A program made the position numbers and the translations under genes. 54,029 nucleotides of DNA from an uncultured bacterium (GTDB taxonomy: Bacteria; Auribacterota; Tritonobacteria; UBA1439): NCBI GenBank assembly GCA_937858775.1, contig CALLYX010000364.1:1-54029 (forward strand), written 5' to 3'. Under the pieces are notes generated by a model. That model worked only from the letters and a program-made list of their open reading frames with translations, had not been told where the DNA came from and searched no databases. Shown one piece after another: positions 41,659 to 50,814 of the stretch. Each line of letters starts with the position of its first letter. Positions within the stretch are counted from its first letter, which is position 1.

Positions 41659-44193
41659 CTAATCGCCCTGACCGCCGGGGCCCGCGTCCCCCGTCTCCTC
41701 CCCCGCGAGGCCTTCGGACGGGCCGCCCCCCGGGCCTTCCGGCGCGGGGCCGCGGCCTTCCCCGCCCCCCTCCTCGCGGATCACCCTCGCGAAAGAGGCG
41801 ACGCGGTCGCCTTCGTCCAGCTTCAGCACACGCACCCCTTGCGTCGCCCTTCCGATCACGGAGATCTCGTCGACGGCTGTACGGACCGTCTTCCCGTTCG
41901 CGGTCGTGAGGAGGATCTCGTCCCCGTCCCGCACCGCGATCGCCCCCACGATCCGGCCGTTCCGCTCGCCGGTGCGCATCGCTATGACGCCCTTGCCGCC
42001 GCGCGACTGCCGCCTGAACTCGGAGAAGTTCGTCCTCTTCCCGTATCCCTTCTCGGCGACCAAAAGAACGGTGGCGGCGTCGTCCACGATCACCATATCC
42101 ACCACCCGGTCGCTCTTCCCGAGCTTTATCCCGCGGACGCCGTAGGCCCCCCTCCCCATCTCGCGCACGTCATCCTCGGCGAAGCGTATCGACATCCCGT
42201 CGCCCGTCACCAGGAGCACCTCGTCTTGCCCATCGGTCAGTTTCGCGTGAGTGAGCCGGTCTCCATCCTCCACGCCTATGGCGATGATGCCGCCCTTCCT
42301 CGGGCGGCTGAAGGCGGCGAGGGCCGTCTTCTTGACCGTGCCCTTTTCAGTGGCCATGATGATGGAGCGCCCCTCCGCGAACTCCCGGACCCTGAGCAGC
42401 GCCGCCACCCTGTCCTCGCGCGGTATGCTCAACAGGTTCACGATCGACTTCCCCTTGGACTGCCGCGTCCCCTCCGGTATCTCGTACGCCTTCAGCCAGT
42501 GCAGGATCCCCTTCTCCGTAAAGAAGAGAAGATAGTCGTGAGCGGTCACACTGAAGAGGTGCTCGACGTAATCCTCCTCCTTCGTCTCGATCCCGGTGAC
42601 CCCCTTGCCGCCGCGCCGCTGCTGGCGGTACGCGGCGGCCGCCACCCGCTTCATGTAGCCGCCGTGCGTGATGGTTATCAGCGACGCCTCGTCCGCGATC
42701 AGGTCCTCGATCTTGAGATCCACCCCGGCGTCCACGATCTCGGTTCGGCGGCCGTCCCCCATAGAGCCGGAGAGGGCGTCGAGGTCGCCCTCGATCAGCT
42801 CGAGCACCTTCCGTTCGCTCTCCAGGATGGAACGCAGGCGGGCGATCCGCTTGACGAGCTCCACGTACTCCTTCTCGATCTTTTCCACCTCCAGGCCGGT
42901 AAGCTGGTAGAGGCGCAGGTCGAGGATCGCGTTCACCTGGACCTCGCTCAGCGGGAATTTCCTGAGCAGCCCCGCCTTCGCGTCGCCGCGGTCCTTTGAC
43001 TGCTTTATGATCCGGATGACCTCGTCGATTCCGGCGAGGGCTATCTTGAACCCCTCGAGGATGTGCGCGCGCGCCTCCGCCTGCGCAAGCTCGAACCTGG
43101 TGCGGCGGACGATCACCTCCTTCCGGTGGTCGATGAAACACTGGATGAGCTGGCGCACCGCCATCACCCGCGGCCGGCCCTTGTCGAGGGCGAGGAGGAT
43201 GATTCCGTACGTGCTCTGGAGGGTCGTGTGCTTGTAGAGCTGGTTGAGGACGATCTGGGCCTCCTCGCCCCGCTTCAGGTCGATGACGATCCGCATCCCG
43301 TCCTTGTCGGACTCGTCCCGGATGTCGCTCACCCCCTCGATCGTCTTCTCCTTGACGAGCCTGACGATGGACTCGATGAGGGAGGTCTTGTTGACCATGT
43401 ACGGGATCTCGCTGATGACGAGCGACTCCTTCCCCCCCTTGTGCGTCTCGGAGCCGACCCTTCCGCGGAGTTGGATGTGGCCCCTCCCGGTCGCGTAGGC
43501 GCGCGCGATCCCCTCCCGCCCGTAGATGATGCCGCCGGTGGGGAAGTCCGGGCCCGGGAGGACCTTCATGATATTCGCCGCGGAGGCGTCCGGGTCTCGG
43601 ATGACCAGCTTGACCGCCTCGGCGACCTCGCGCAGGTTGTGCGGCGGGATGTTCGTCGCCATCCCCACCGCGATCCCCTGCGAGCCGTTGCAGAGGAGGT
43701 TCGGAAACTTGCCCGGGAGGATGACCGGCTCCTGGAGGGTCTCGTCGTAGTTGGAGACGAAGTCCACGGTCCGCTTCTCGAGGTCCTCGAGCATGGCGGC
43801 GGCGGCGTGGCTCATGCGCGCCTCGGTGTAGCGCATGGCCGCCGCGGGGTCGCCGTCGATCGAGCCGAAGTTCCCCTGCCCCTGCACGAGCGTGTAGCGG
43901 ATGCTGAAATCCTGCGCCATGCGGACGAGCGTAGGATAGATGACCTGTTCGCCGTGGGGATGGTAGTTGCCCGAGGTGTCGCCGGCGATCTTGGCGCATT
44001 TGCGGTGCTTGGCGCCCGGGGAGAGGCCGAGATCGTTCATCGCCACGAGGATGCGGCGCTGGGACGGCTTGAGGCCGTCGCGGGCGTCCGGGAGCGCGCG
44101 GGAGATGATCACGCTCATCGCGTAGGAGGTATACGACTCCTTCATCTCGTCTTCTATGTCGCGCGGGAGTATCCTCCCGGTTTCCCCGATCAT
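41659..44193 (-). CDS. gyrA: DNA gyrase subunit A
   Basis: An 844-residue protein. The winged-helix and active-site region begins MKESYTSYAMSVIISRALPD and ARDGLKPSQRRIL; the catalytic Tyr is in AAAMRYTEARM. The C-terminal wrapping domain carries the GyrA box QRRGGKG (in YRQQRRGGKGVTG), marking it as gyrase, not topoisomerase IV. The drug-binding segment reads GNYHPHGEQVIYPTLVRMA. The residues equal to E. coli Asp82, Ser83 and Asp87 are Glu, Gln and Pro, which differ from quinolone-sensitive enzymes. An acidic and Gly/Pro-rich tail ends the protein. It follows gyrB by 65 bp. Confidence 0.97.
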   Translation of the reverse strand: MIGETGRILPRDIEDEMKESYTSYAMSVIISRALPDARDGLKPSQRRILVAMNDLGLSPGAKHRKCAKIAGDTSGNYHPHGEQVIYPTLVRMAQDFSIRYTLVQGQGNFGSIDGDPAAAMRYTEARMSHAAAAMLEDLEKRTVDFVSNYDETLQEPVILPGKFPNLLCNGSQGIAVGMATNIPPHNLREVAEAVKLVIRDPDASAANIMKVLPGPDFPTGGIIYGREGIARAYATGRGHIQLRGRVGSETHKGGKESLVISEIPYMVNKTSLIESIVRLVKEKTIEGVSDIRDESDKDGMRIVIDLKRGEEAQIVLNQLYKHTTLQSTYGIILLALDKGRPRVMAVRQLIQCFIDHRKEVIVRRTRFELAQAEARAHILEGFKIALAGIDEVIRIIKQSKDRGDAKAGLLRKFPLSEVQVNAILDLRLYQLTGLEVEKIEKEYVELVKRIARLRSILESERKVLELIEGDLDALSGSMGDGRRTEIVDAGVDLKIEDLIADEASLITITHGGYMKRVAAAAYRQQRRGGKGVTGIETKEEDYVEHLFSVTAHDYLLFFTEKGILHWLKAYEIPEGTRQSKGKSIVNLLSIPREDRVAALLRVREFAEGRSIIMATEKGTVKKTALAAFSRPRKGGIIAIGVEDGDRLTHAKLTDGQDEVLLVTGDGMSIRFAEDDVREMGRGAYGVRGIKLGKSDRVVDMVIVDDAATVLLVAEKGYGKRTNFSEFRRQSRGGKGVIAMRTGERNGRIVGAIAVRDGDEILLTTANGKTVRTAVDEISVIGRATQGVRVLKLDEGDRVASFARVIREEGGGEGRGPAPEGPGGGPSEGLAGEETGDAGPGGQGD

Positions 44194-44258
44194 TACGGCT
44201 GCCTCGCTTTCCCAACGGCGCTGGCGGCTGGGCCGCCCCGCCGATCACGGCAGGGCCC

Positions 44259-46670
44259 TCACACGTCCAGGTTCCGCACGTGGAGGGCGTTCTCCTCGAT
44301 GAACCTGCGCCTCGGCCCCACCTCGCTCCCCATCAGCACCGTGAAGATCCGGTCGGCGGCGACGGCGTCCTCGAGCGTCACCTTGAGCAGCGTCCTCCGC
44401 TCAGGGTCCATCGTCGTCTCCCAGAGCTGCTCCGGGTTCATCTCCCCGAGCCCCTTGTAGCGCTGGATGGTGAGCCCCTTCTTCCCCAGGTCCCGCACCG
44501 CGTGGAGGAGCTGGAGGAGCGAATGTAGCTTCGCGGGCCCCCCGTCGCTCCCGACCTTCAGCTCGTAAAGCGTCCTGCGCGATCCGGCGAGGTGGTCCGC
44601 GTTCATCCCCGCCTTCACGAGCCCCTCGAGGACGCGGGTCAGCTCACGCGCCTCGTAGAGCTCGAAGACCTCGATCCCCTGGCCCCCCCGGTCGCCCGGC
44701 GCCTCCCCCCCAACTATCTCCAGCTCGCGCCCCCGCTTCTTCTCCTCCTCCGCGGTCAGCTTCGCGAGCTCCTCGTCGGTGAAGAGGTAGCGCTCGTCGC
44801 CGTTGATCCGGATCTTGTAGACCGGCAGGCGGTTCTTCTTCCTGTCGCGCGCGGCGAGGAACTCCTCGAACCTGATCCCCTTGCGCCCCAGGAACCCGGC
44901 CAGGTATTCGACCTCGACGAGGAGGTCCAGTATCGCCCGCAGCCTCGCGCCCTCGAACTCCTTCCGGTCCTCGCACCGCACGAGGCGCGCGTCCTCGCAG
45001 CCGAGATCGAGGAGGATGGCGTTCATCTCCCGGTCGCTCTCCACGTAACGCTCCGTCTTCTTCCGCTTCACCTTGTAGAGCGGCGGCTGTGCGACGAAGA
45101 CGTGACCGGCCTCGACGAGGGGGCGCATCTGGCGGAAGAGGAACGTGAGGAGGAGGGTGCGGATATGGCTCCCGTCGATGTCGGCGTCGCACATGAGGAC
45201 GATCTTGTGGTAGCGGAGGCGCGAGATGTCGAAATCCTCGTGGCCGATGCCGGTCCCGATGGCGGTGATCATCGTCCCGATCTCCTCGTTGGCGAGGACC
45301 TTGTCCAGCGGGGATTTTTCCACGTTGATCAGCTTGCCGCGAAGGGGAAGGATCGCCTGGAACCTCCGGTCGCGGGCCTGCTTGGCGGAGCCGCCGGCCG
45401 AGTCGCCCTCCACGAGGTAGAGCTCGCAGATCGACGGGTCGGACTCGGAGCAGTCGGCGAGCTTCCCCGGGAGCGACTGGCTGTCGAGCGCCCCCTTGCG
45501 GCGGGCGAGGTCGCGCGCCTTCCTAGCCGCCTCCCTCGCGCGTGCGGCGGTGATGCACTTGTCCACGATCTTCCTCGCCTCGGACGGGTTCTCCTCGAAG
45601 AATGTGCCGAGCCCCTCGTTCATGATCGAGGCGACGATCCCCTCCACCTCCCCGTTCCCGAGCTTCGTCTTGGTCTGCCCCTCGAACTGCGGCTCGCGGA
45701 TCTTGACGCTGATGACGGCGGTGAGGCCCTCGCGGATATCCTCCCCGCTCATCGGCCTGTCGTCCTCCTTGGAGATGTTCTTCTCCCTGGAGTAGGCGTT
45801 GATGGTGCGGGTGAGGGCGGACTTGAAGCCGCTCAGGTGGGTCCCGCCCTCGACCGTGTTGATGTTGTTGGCGTAGGAGAAGAGAGACTCGGCGTAGCCG
45901 TCGTTGTACTGGAGGGCTATCTCCGCATCCACCCCCTCCTTCTCGCTGTGCAGGTATACGACCTTGCGGTGGAGGCAGGTCTTGTTCTCGTTCAAGTGCT
46001 GGACGAACGAGACGATCCCCCCATCGTATTTGAATACGACGCCCTTGTCGCACCGCTCGTCCTTGAGCGAGATGGCTATCCCGGCGTTCAGGAAGGCGAG
46101 CTCCCGGAGGCGGTTCGAGAGGGTGTCGAAGTTGAAGTCGGTCGAGGGAAAGATCGCCGGGTCGGGCCTGAAGGTGATCTTGGTCCCGGTCTTGGAGCTC
46201 TTCCCGATCACCTGCACCTTCGAGGCGGTCTTGCCGCGCCGGAACCTCTGGACATGGATCTGCCCGTCGCGCCTGACCTCCGCCTCCATCCATTCGGAGA
46301 GGGCGTTGACGCAGGAGACGCCGACGCCGTGGAGGCCGCCGGAGACCTTGTAGGCGTCGTGGTCGAACTTGCCGCCCGCGTGCAGGGTGGTGAGGACGAC
46401 CTCGATGGCCGGCTTGTGTTCGGTCGCATGCTCGTCGACGGGGATGCCGCGCCCGTCGTCGATCACAGTGACGGAGCCGTCCACGTGCACGATGACGTCG
46501 ATTCTCTTGCAGTAGCCGGCCATCGCCTCGTCGATGGAGTTGTCCACCACCTCGTACACGAGGTGGTGGAGCCCCCTGGGGCCGGTGTCTCCGATGTACA
46601 TCGCGGGGCGCTTCCGCACCGCCTCGATGCCGTCGAGCACGGTGATCGTCCGAGCGTCATACCTGGGCAT
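44259..46670 (-). CDS. gyrB: DNA gyrase subunit B
   Basis: An 803-residue ATPase subunit. The GHKL ATPase region reads MYIGDTGPRGLHHLVYEVVD, NSIDEAMAGYC, VIDDGRGIPV and GGLHGVGVSCVNALS. Next come the transducer domain and TOPRIM (LYLVEGDSAGGSAKQARDRR, MCDADIDGSHIRTLLLTF). An insertion of about 170 residues separates these from the C-terminal QRYKGLGEMNPEQLWETTMD, giving a length like E. coli GyrB rather than the shorter Gram-positive form. Its start overlaps dciA by 14 bp. Confidence 0.97.
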   Translation of the reverse strand: MPRYDARTITVLDGIEAVRKRPAMYIGDTGPRGLHHLVYEVVDNSIDEAMAGYCKRIDVIVHVDGSVTVIDDGRGIPVDEHATEHKPAIEVVLTTLHAGGKFDHDAYKVSGGLHGVGVSCVNALSEWMEAEVRRDGQIHVQRFRRGKTASKVQVIGKSSKTGTKITFRPDPAIFPSTDFNFDTLSNRLRELAFLNAGIAISLKDERCDKGVVFKYDGGIVSFVQHLNENKTCLHRKVVYLHSEKEGVDAEIALQYNDGYAESLFSYANNINTVEGGTHLSGFKSALTRTINAYSREKNISKEDDRPMSGEDIREGLTAVISVKIREPQFEGQTKTKLGNGEVEGIVASIMNEGLGTFFEENPSEARKIVDKCITAARAREAARKARDLARRKGALDSQSLPGKLADCSESDPSICELYLVEGDSAGGSAKQARDRRFQAILPLRGKLINVEKSPLDKVLANEEIGTMITAIGTGIGHEDFDISRLRYHKIVLMCDADIDGSHIRTLLLTFLFRQMRPLVEAGHVFVAQPPLYKVKRKKTERYVESDREMNAILLDLGCEDARLVRCEDRKEFEGARLRAILDLLVEVEYLAGFLGRKGIRFEEFLAARDRKKNRLPVYKIRINGDERYLFTDEELAKLTAEEEKKRGRELEIVGGEAPGDRGGQGIEVFELYEARELTRVLEGLVKAGMNADHLAGSRRTLYELKVGSDGGPAKLHSLLQLLHAVRDLGKKGLTIQRYKGLGEMNPEQLWETTMDPERRTLLKVTLEDAVAADRIFTVLMGSEVGPRRRFIEENALHVRNLDV

Positions 46671-46977
46671 TGTCCCCGATCTCCCCTATCCTGAACCTGA
46701 TCTCGTCGATCCTGATCCCGTCGAGCCCGGAGCTGATCTTTTCGAGCATCGCGTCCTTGAAATAGCGGTCGAGCTCGGCGAGCCAGACCGAGGAGTCCAC
46801 GTTGACGAGCAGCGTCTTCCCCCTCACCCCGACCGGCCTCGTGTGGCGGGCGATCGTCTCCCCCACCAGCCGCTCCCACTCGAGCGCGATCCTCGCTTCG
46901 CGCGCCCTCCTCTCGAGGCCGAGCTTCTTGAGAAGCCTTCCGAGGATCTCCGAGATCGGGACCGCGTCTCTCGACAT
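46657..46977 (-). CDS. dciA: DciA-like (DUF721) replicative helicase loader
   Basis: A 106-residue protein. The KH-like DUF721 fold shows ISEILGRLLKKLGLERR, WERLVGETIARHTRPVGVRG and LLVNVDSSVWLAELDRYFKD, with the conserved W-x-x-(L/I) and LxV-x-(D/S)-S patterns. DciA is the ancestral loader of DnaB helicase in bacteria lacking DnaC or DnaI. It lies 30 bp after dnaN and overlaps gyrB by 14 bp. This is the place usually taken by recF, which is absent here. Confidence 0.85.
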   Translation of the reverse strand: MSRDAVPISEILGRLLKKLGLERRAREARIALEWERLVGETIARHTRPVGVRGKTLLVNVDSSVWLAELDRYFKDAMLEKISSGLDGIRIDEIRFRIGEIGDNAQV

Positions 46978-47007
46978 GGGCGCCCCCGTCCCCCCCGCCC
47001 CAACACC

Positions 47008-48132
47008 TCAGGTCAGGCGAATCGGCATGATGACGTAGAGGAACGACTTCCCGCTCCTGATGACGCCTGGGTTGAGGGCGTCGGTGAGCTCCAGGGCGAC
47101 CTCCTCCTCGTCCAGGTTCCTGAGGACGTCCACCAGGAATTGGGGGTTGAAGGCGATGGAGAGTTCCTCCCCGGAGTAGGAGATGCTCATCTCCTCCCGC
47201 GCCTCCCCCACCCCGGGGGCGTTCGCAGAGAGTATGAGGCGGTTCTTCTTCAAGGCGATCTTGATCGAGTTCGCATGCTCGGTCGCCAGGAGCGACATGC
47301 GGCGCGCCCCCGCGAGCAGCTCCTCCCGTCCGAGCAGGAGCTTGTGCGCGACCTTCTGCGGGATCACCTGCTGGTAGTTCGGGAAGTGGCCCTCCACCAG
47401 TCGGGTGACCAGCGTGCAGTCGCCCAACGAAAACGCGGCCTGCGTCTCGCCGAGAAACACCTGCACCGTATCCCCCCCCTCCTTCTCCCCCTCCTCGGCC
47501 TTCTTCCACTCGAGGATCCGGCCGAGTTCAAGGACCGCCTTTGTAGGGATGATGACCCCCCGGTCCTCCCCCTCCGGTATGTCCGCCGGGATGTCGCAAA
47601 GGGCGAGCCGCCTTCCGTCCGTGGCGACACCCCTCGCCGAGCCTTTCGAGAGGAGCAGGTAGAGGCCGTTCAGGACGTACCGGCTCTCGTCGTGCGAAAC
47701 CGCGTAGTGCGTCTTCCGGATCAGGTCCGCCAAGGGGCCGCGCGGCAGTTTCAAGGCCCCGCCCTTGTCGAACTGCGGGAGCTTGGGGAAGTCGTCCTTC
47801 GGGAGGCAGAACATCTTGAAGTAGGAGGCATCGTATCGTATCTCGGCGTCCTTCCCGTCCGTCGCCTCAAGGGCGACCTCGGCCACGGGGAGCTCCCTGA
47901 GGATCGAGAGGAGGCGCTTGGCGTGGAGGGTTATGGCCCCCTTCCTCTCGACCTTGGCGGGGATTCTTCGGCGTATCCCCACCTCGAGATCCGTCGCGGT
48001 CAGGAGGAGGTCTTTACCCTCGGCCTCGAGAAGGACGTTTGAGAGAATCTGGATAGGGGCTTTCGCGCCCACAATCCCTTGAACCGACTGCAGACTCTCG
48101 ATGAAGTCCTGCTTCGCGCACTTGATCTTCAT
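47008..48132 (-). CDS. dnaN: DNA polymerase III beta subunit (sliding clamp)
   Basis: A 374-residue clamp; ATG at 48132 follows GGGAGGGG. Three repeated clamp domains are visible, from MKIKCAKQDFIESLQSVQGI and APIQILSNVLLEAEGKDLLL to the middle RYVLNGLYLL and the C-terminal EMSISYSGEELSIAFNPQFL and VIMPIRL. The protein-binding groove residues at the end (MPIRLT) match the family's MPMRL. It encircles DNA and tethers polymerase III. First gene after the intergenic region that probably holds the origin. Confidence 0.96.
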   Translation of the reverse strand: MKIKCAKQDFIESLQSVQGIVGAKAPIQILSNVLLEAEGKDLLLTATDLEVGIRRRIPAKVERKGAITLHAKRLLSILRELPVAEVALEATDGKDAEIRYDASYFKMFCLPKDDFPKLPQFDKGGALKLPRGPLADLIRKTHYAVSHDESRYVLNGLYLLLSKGSARGVATDGRRLALCDIPADIPEGEDRGVIIPTKAVLELGRILEWKKAEEGEKEGGDTVQVFLGETQAAFSLGDCTLVTRLVEGHFPNYQQVIPQKVAHKLLLGREELLAGARRMSLLATEHANSIKIALKKNRLILSANAPGVGEAREEMSISYSGEELSIAFNPQFLVDVLRNLDEEEVALELTDALNPGVIRSGKSFLYVIMPIRLT

Positions 48133-48444
48133 ATCCCCTCCCTTCGCCTGTTATCCACGTGCCGGATATGGGAAATGATCTCCATTTATATAGAAAAGCA
48201 GCAGTAGTAAACGGATGTATAACCCGGGAAACCCCGCGGCGTCGAGGGGCGCCGCCCGGAGGATATTTCGCAACATCTTGTGTAGCAGCGGAATGCGTCT
48301 TGGCCATGATTCGCGGCTTTCGGCCGGCGGGCTGTGGATAAATCCGGCATATCCTGTGCAGCGAGAGGCAGTTGAGAGAACAGCCCCCGCTCAGCCGGGC
48401 CCCCGCGTTTTGTCCACAGCTTATCCACACGCCTCTCCATGGCT
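48133..48444. other. Probable replication origin between dnaA and dnaN
   Basis: Four DnaA boxes in 312 bp: TTATCCACG (48151-48159), TGTGGATAA (48333-48341, reverse of the perfect box), TTGTCCACA (48410-48418) and TTATCCACA (48421-48429). An AT-rich stretch (48181-48221, ATTTATATAGAAAAG) lies near the dnaN side and could be the unwinding element. The trio-like run GCAGCAGTAGTAA is at 48199-48211. Together with dnaA, dnaN, rpmH and rnpA synteny this is a strong origin candidate. Confidence 0.7.
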
Positions 48445-49809
48445 TCACGATTTCAGTTGGCGTTCGATATACCCCACGACCTTCCTCACCCCCTCGTCGC
48501 TCTTGAGGCGCGACTCGATCGACTTGACCGCGTGAAGGACGGTGGTGTGATCCCTCCCCCCGAACGCATCCCCGATCTCGGGGAGGGAGCAGCCGATCAA
48601 CTTGCGGGCCAGGTACATTGCGATCTGCCGTGGAAAAGATATCGCCTGGGGGCGCTTCTTGCTCATCATGTCGGAGACCCGGATGTCGAAGTATTCCGCC
48701 ACCTTCTTCTGTATCGCCTCCATGGTGACGGTCTTCGCCTCCTCGGTCCCGACCATGTCGCCGAGTATCGCCTCGGCGACCTGAACGTTCATGGGCGCCT
48801 TCATGAGCGAGCTGTAGGCGGTTAACCGGCTCATGGCCCCCTCCAGCTTCCGGACGTTGGATTTGATCTTCGAGGCGATGTAGAAGACGACCTCGTCCGG
48901 GAGGGACACCTTCTCCTGCTCCGCTTTCTTCCTGAGGATCGCGACGCGCGTTTCGATATCCGGGACCTGGAGGTCCGTCACGAGTCCCCACTCGAACCGG
49001 GAGACCAGCCGGTCCTCGAGCTTGGGGATCTCCTTGGGCGGACGGTCGCTCGACAGGACGATCTGCTTGTGCGCGTCGTAGAGCGTGTTGAAGGTGTGGA
49101 AAAATTCCTCTTGCGTCTGCTCCTTGCCGCCGAGGAAGTGCACGTCGTCGATGAGCAGAACGTCCACGTTCCGGTAACGGTTCCTGAACTTGACCGTGGC
49201 CTTGTTCTGGATCGCGTCGATGAGCTGGTTCGTGAACTTCTCGCTCGATATGTAGCTCACGTTCGCGTCCCTGAGGTTGCCCTGGATATGATGCCCGATC
49301 GCCTGCATCAGGTGCGTCTTCCCGAGGCCTACACCGCCGTATATGAAGAGGGGGTTGTAGGCCTTGGCGGGGGATTGGGCCACGGCGATCGAAGCGGCGT
49401 GCGCAAAGCGGTTGCTCGGCCCGACGACGAACGTGTCGAAGGTGTACCTCGGGTTGAGACGCAGCTCCGGGTTGAGGAGTCTCCTTCGAGTCACAGTGAC
49501 GCGGGCGGTCGCGGGAGGCGGCGCGGCGGGGGCGGATGGGGTTTCCGCGGCCGCCGCGTTGCCCGGCCGGACGCATTCCACCTTGATGGTGCGGCCGAGG
49601 ATGGCCGCCGCGGCATTTTCGATCTCGCCGCGATAATGCTCGGCGATCCAGTCGCAGAAAAGCTTGTTGGGAACCTCGAGGACAAGCTTATCCTCGCCGA
49701 CCGAGACCGGGCGGACCGGCTGGAGCCAGGTCTGAACCGTGTCCTTGTGGGCACCGCGCGCGATCCTGCCGATGATCGATTTCCAGAGAGATTGGGTCGG
49801 GATGTCCAC
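48445..49809 (-). CDS. dnaA: Chromosomal replication initiator DnaA
   Basis: A 454-residue AAA+ initiator. No ATG fits the N-terminus; a GTG at 49809 lies 5 bp after GGAGG, giving MDIPTQSLWKSIIGRIARG. Domain I is at ~1-80 (WLQPVRPVSVGEDKLVLEVP), an Ala/Pro linker at ~90-115, then AAA+ with RYTFDTFVVGPSNRFAHAAS, PLFIYGGVGLGKTHLMQAIG (Walker A) and VDVLLIDDVHFLGG (Walker B). Domain IV contains RPQAISFPRQIAMYLARKL and IGDAFGGRDHTTVLHAVKSI, the DnaA box-binding signature. It binds the TTATCCACA boxes on both sides of its own gene, probably also autoregulating. Confidence 0.97.
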   Translation of the reverse strand: MDIPTQSLWKSIIGRIARGAHKDTVQTWLQPVRPVSVGEDKLVLEVPNKLFCDWIAEHYRGEIENAAAAILGRTIKVECVRPGNAAAAETPSAPAAPPPATARVTVTRRRLLNPELRLNPRYTFDTFVVGPSNRFAHAASIAVAQSPAKAYNPLFIYGGVGLGKTHLMQAIGHHIQGNLRDANVSYISSEKFTNQLIDAIQNKATVKFRNRYRNVDVLLIDDVHFLGGKEQTQEEFFHTFNTLYDAHKQIVLSSDRPPKEIPKLEDRLVSRFEWGLVTDLQVPDIETRVAILRKKAEQEKVSLPDEVVFYIASKIKSNVRKLEGAMSRLTAYSSLMKAPMNVQVAEAILGDMVGTEEAKTVTMEAIQKKVAEYFDIRVSDMMSKKRPQAISFPRQIAMYLARKLIGCSLPEIGDAFGGRDHTTVLHAVKSIESRLKSDEGVRKVVGYIERQLKS

Positions 49810-50005
49810 CAAAACCTCCGCGCGGAGTATAGACGAACGTGAGAGCGTTGTGAAGGAAAAAAGCAAAACGTAACATACATATCCGCAATATGTTATGAAT
49901 GAGGCAAAACGACCCGGGCCGGATTTTCCGGGGGTCCGCTCCAGCCGCGGGGGAAGGCGCGGGAGGACTCTCTGAAAGCCCGTCAAGGCGGCTGCGGCGG
50001 CATTG

Positions 50006-50025
50006 TTTTCCACAACTTATCCACA
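50006..50025 (+). promoter_or_regulatory. Two DnaA boxes upstream of dnaA
   Basis: TTTTCCACA (50006-50014) and the perfect TTATCCACA (50017-50025) lie in the 394-bp divergent gap between dnaA and rpmH. They may belong to a bipartite origin or to dnaA autoregulation. Another perfect box is inside yidC at 51343-51351. Confidence 0.6.
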
Positions 50026-50133
50026 GGGGGGGATGGATCGAGAAAGGCCGGCGCGAAAGGGCCAAGCGCGATGGCCAAGAAGGAAAGTGCGCTTCGCGCC
50101 CGGGGGCGGCGTGCGAAGCGCGAGCATCGCGTG

Positions 50134-50161
50134 TTGACAAACACCCCGGCGTATATATAAT
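50134..50161 (+). promoter_or_regulatory. Consensus sigma-70 promoter for rpmH-rnpA
   Basis: TTGACA (50134-50139), a 16-bp spacer and TATAAT (50156-50161) are both exact consensus hexamers. Transcription should start near 50168, giving a leader of about 35 nt before rpmH. The strength suits a ribosomal protein operon. Confidence 0.8.
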
Positions 50162-50203
50162 CGCGAAAGTCGGAGAACCTTGCCGGAGACGGAAAGGAAA
50201 TCG

Positions 50204-50338
50204 ATGAAGAGGACCTATCAGCCATCGAGGCGGTGGAGGAGCAGAAGGCACGGATATCTCAAGCGAAAGAGCACGAGGGCCGGCCGCGCCGTGATCAGGC
50301 GAAGGCGCAAGAAAGGCAGGAAGAAGCTCACCGCGTGA
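50204..50338 (+). CDS. rpmH: 50S ribosomal protein L34
   Basis: A 44-residue basic protein starting MKRTYQPSRWRRSRRHGYLK and ending RRRRKKGRKKLTA, the invariant pattern of bacterial L34 (here RRHGYLKRK in place of the common RTHGFRARM). A GGAAAGGA ribosome binding site precedes the ATG. It is the first gene of the rightward operon with rnpA, yidD and yidC, as in most bacteria beside oriC. Confidence 0.97.
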   Translation: MKRTYQPSRRWRSRRHGYLKRKSTRAGRAVIRRRRKKGRKKLTA

Positions 50339-50374
50339 ACCCGCTGCGACCGGTCCCAGAAATGGGTGGTGGAG

Positions 50375-50755
50375 ATGAGAGCGGCGCGGGCCGAACGGTG
50401 GAAATATTTCGTCCTTTCAAGGCCCGATCTGCGCGAGGTCCTGGAGAAGGGGCGGCGGCGCGCGGGACGCTGCATGGTCGTATGCGTGCTCCGCGGGGGG
50501 AAAGGGCGCCGATTCGGCGTCTCGGCAAGCCGCCGCGTAGGTTCCGCGGTGGAGCGCAACAGGGCCAAGCGCATCTTGCGCGAGTTGATGCGGCTCCACA
50601 GGGGCCGCATCGCGGATGGCACATGGATCGTCGCGATAGCGCGAACGGGCATATTCGCTAACACCTTTGAAGGCAAGGAGATAGAGTATCTTTCTCTCCT
50701 GGGCAAATCCGGCGCAATAAGGGAAAAGAGCGCCCCGCCGGTGAAGCCCGATTGA
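50375..50755 (+). CDS. rnpA: Ribonuclease P protein component
   Basis: A 126-residue basic protein that helps the RNase P RNA bind pre-tRNA. The family signature is clear: FGVSASRRVGSAVERNRAKR then ILRELMRLHR (RNR-x-KR-x-x-RE). CMVVCVLRGG precedes it and IVAIARTGI follows. I chose ATG at 50375; a GTG at 50366 is in frame. It lies 36 bp after rpmH. Confidence 0.94.
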   Translation: MRAARAERWKYFVLSRPDLREVLEKGRRRAGRCMVVCVLRGGKGRRFGVSASRRVGSAVERNRAKRILRELMRLHRGRIADGTWIVAIARTGIFANTFEGKEIEYLSLLGKSGAIREKSAPPVKPD

Positions 50756-50814
50756 ATCCCGCCGTCGCCATGCGCTTGTGAGAAGATCAAACCGGACAGG
50801 GGCGAAGAAGGCGC

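Noticed and set aside
42347..44248. Long minus-strand frame over gyrA in another phase, and similar plus-strand frames over gyrB and dnaN
   Set aside because: High-GC third-position effects create open shadow frames; gyrA, gyrB and dnaN motifs are in the chosen frames.
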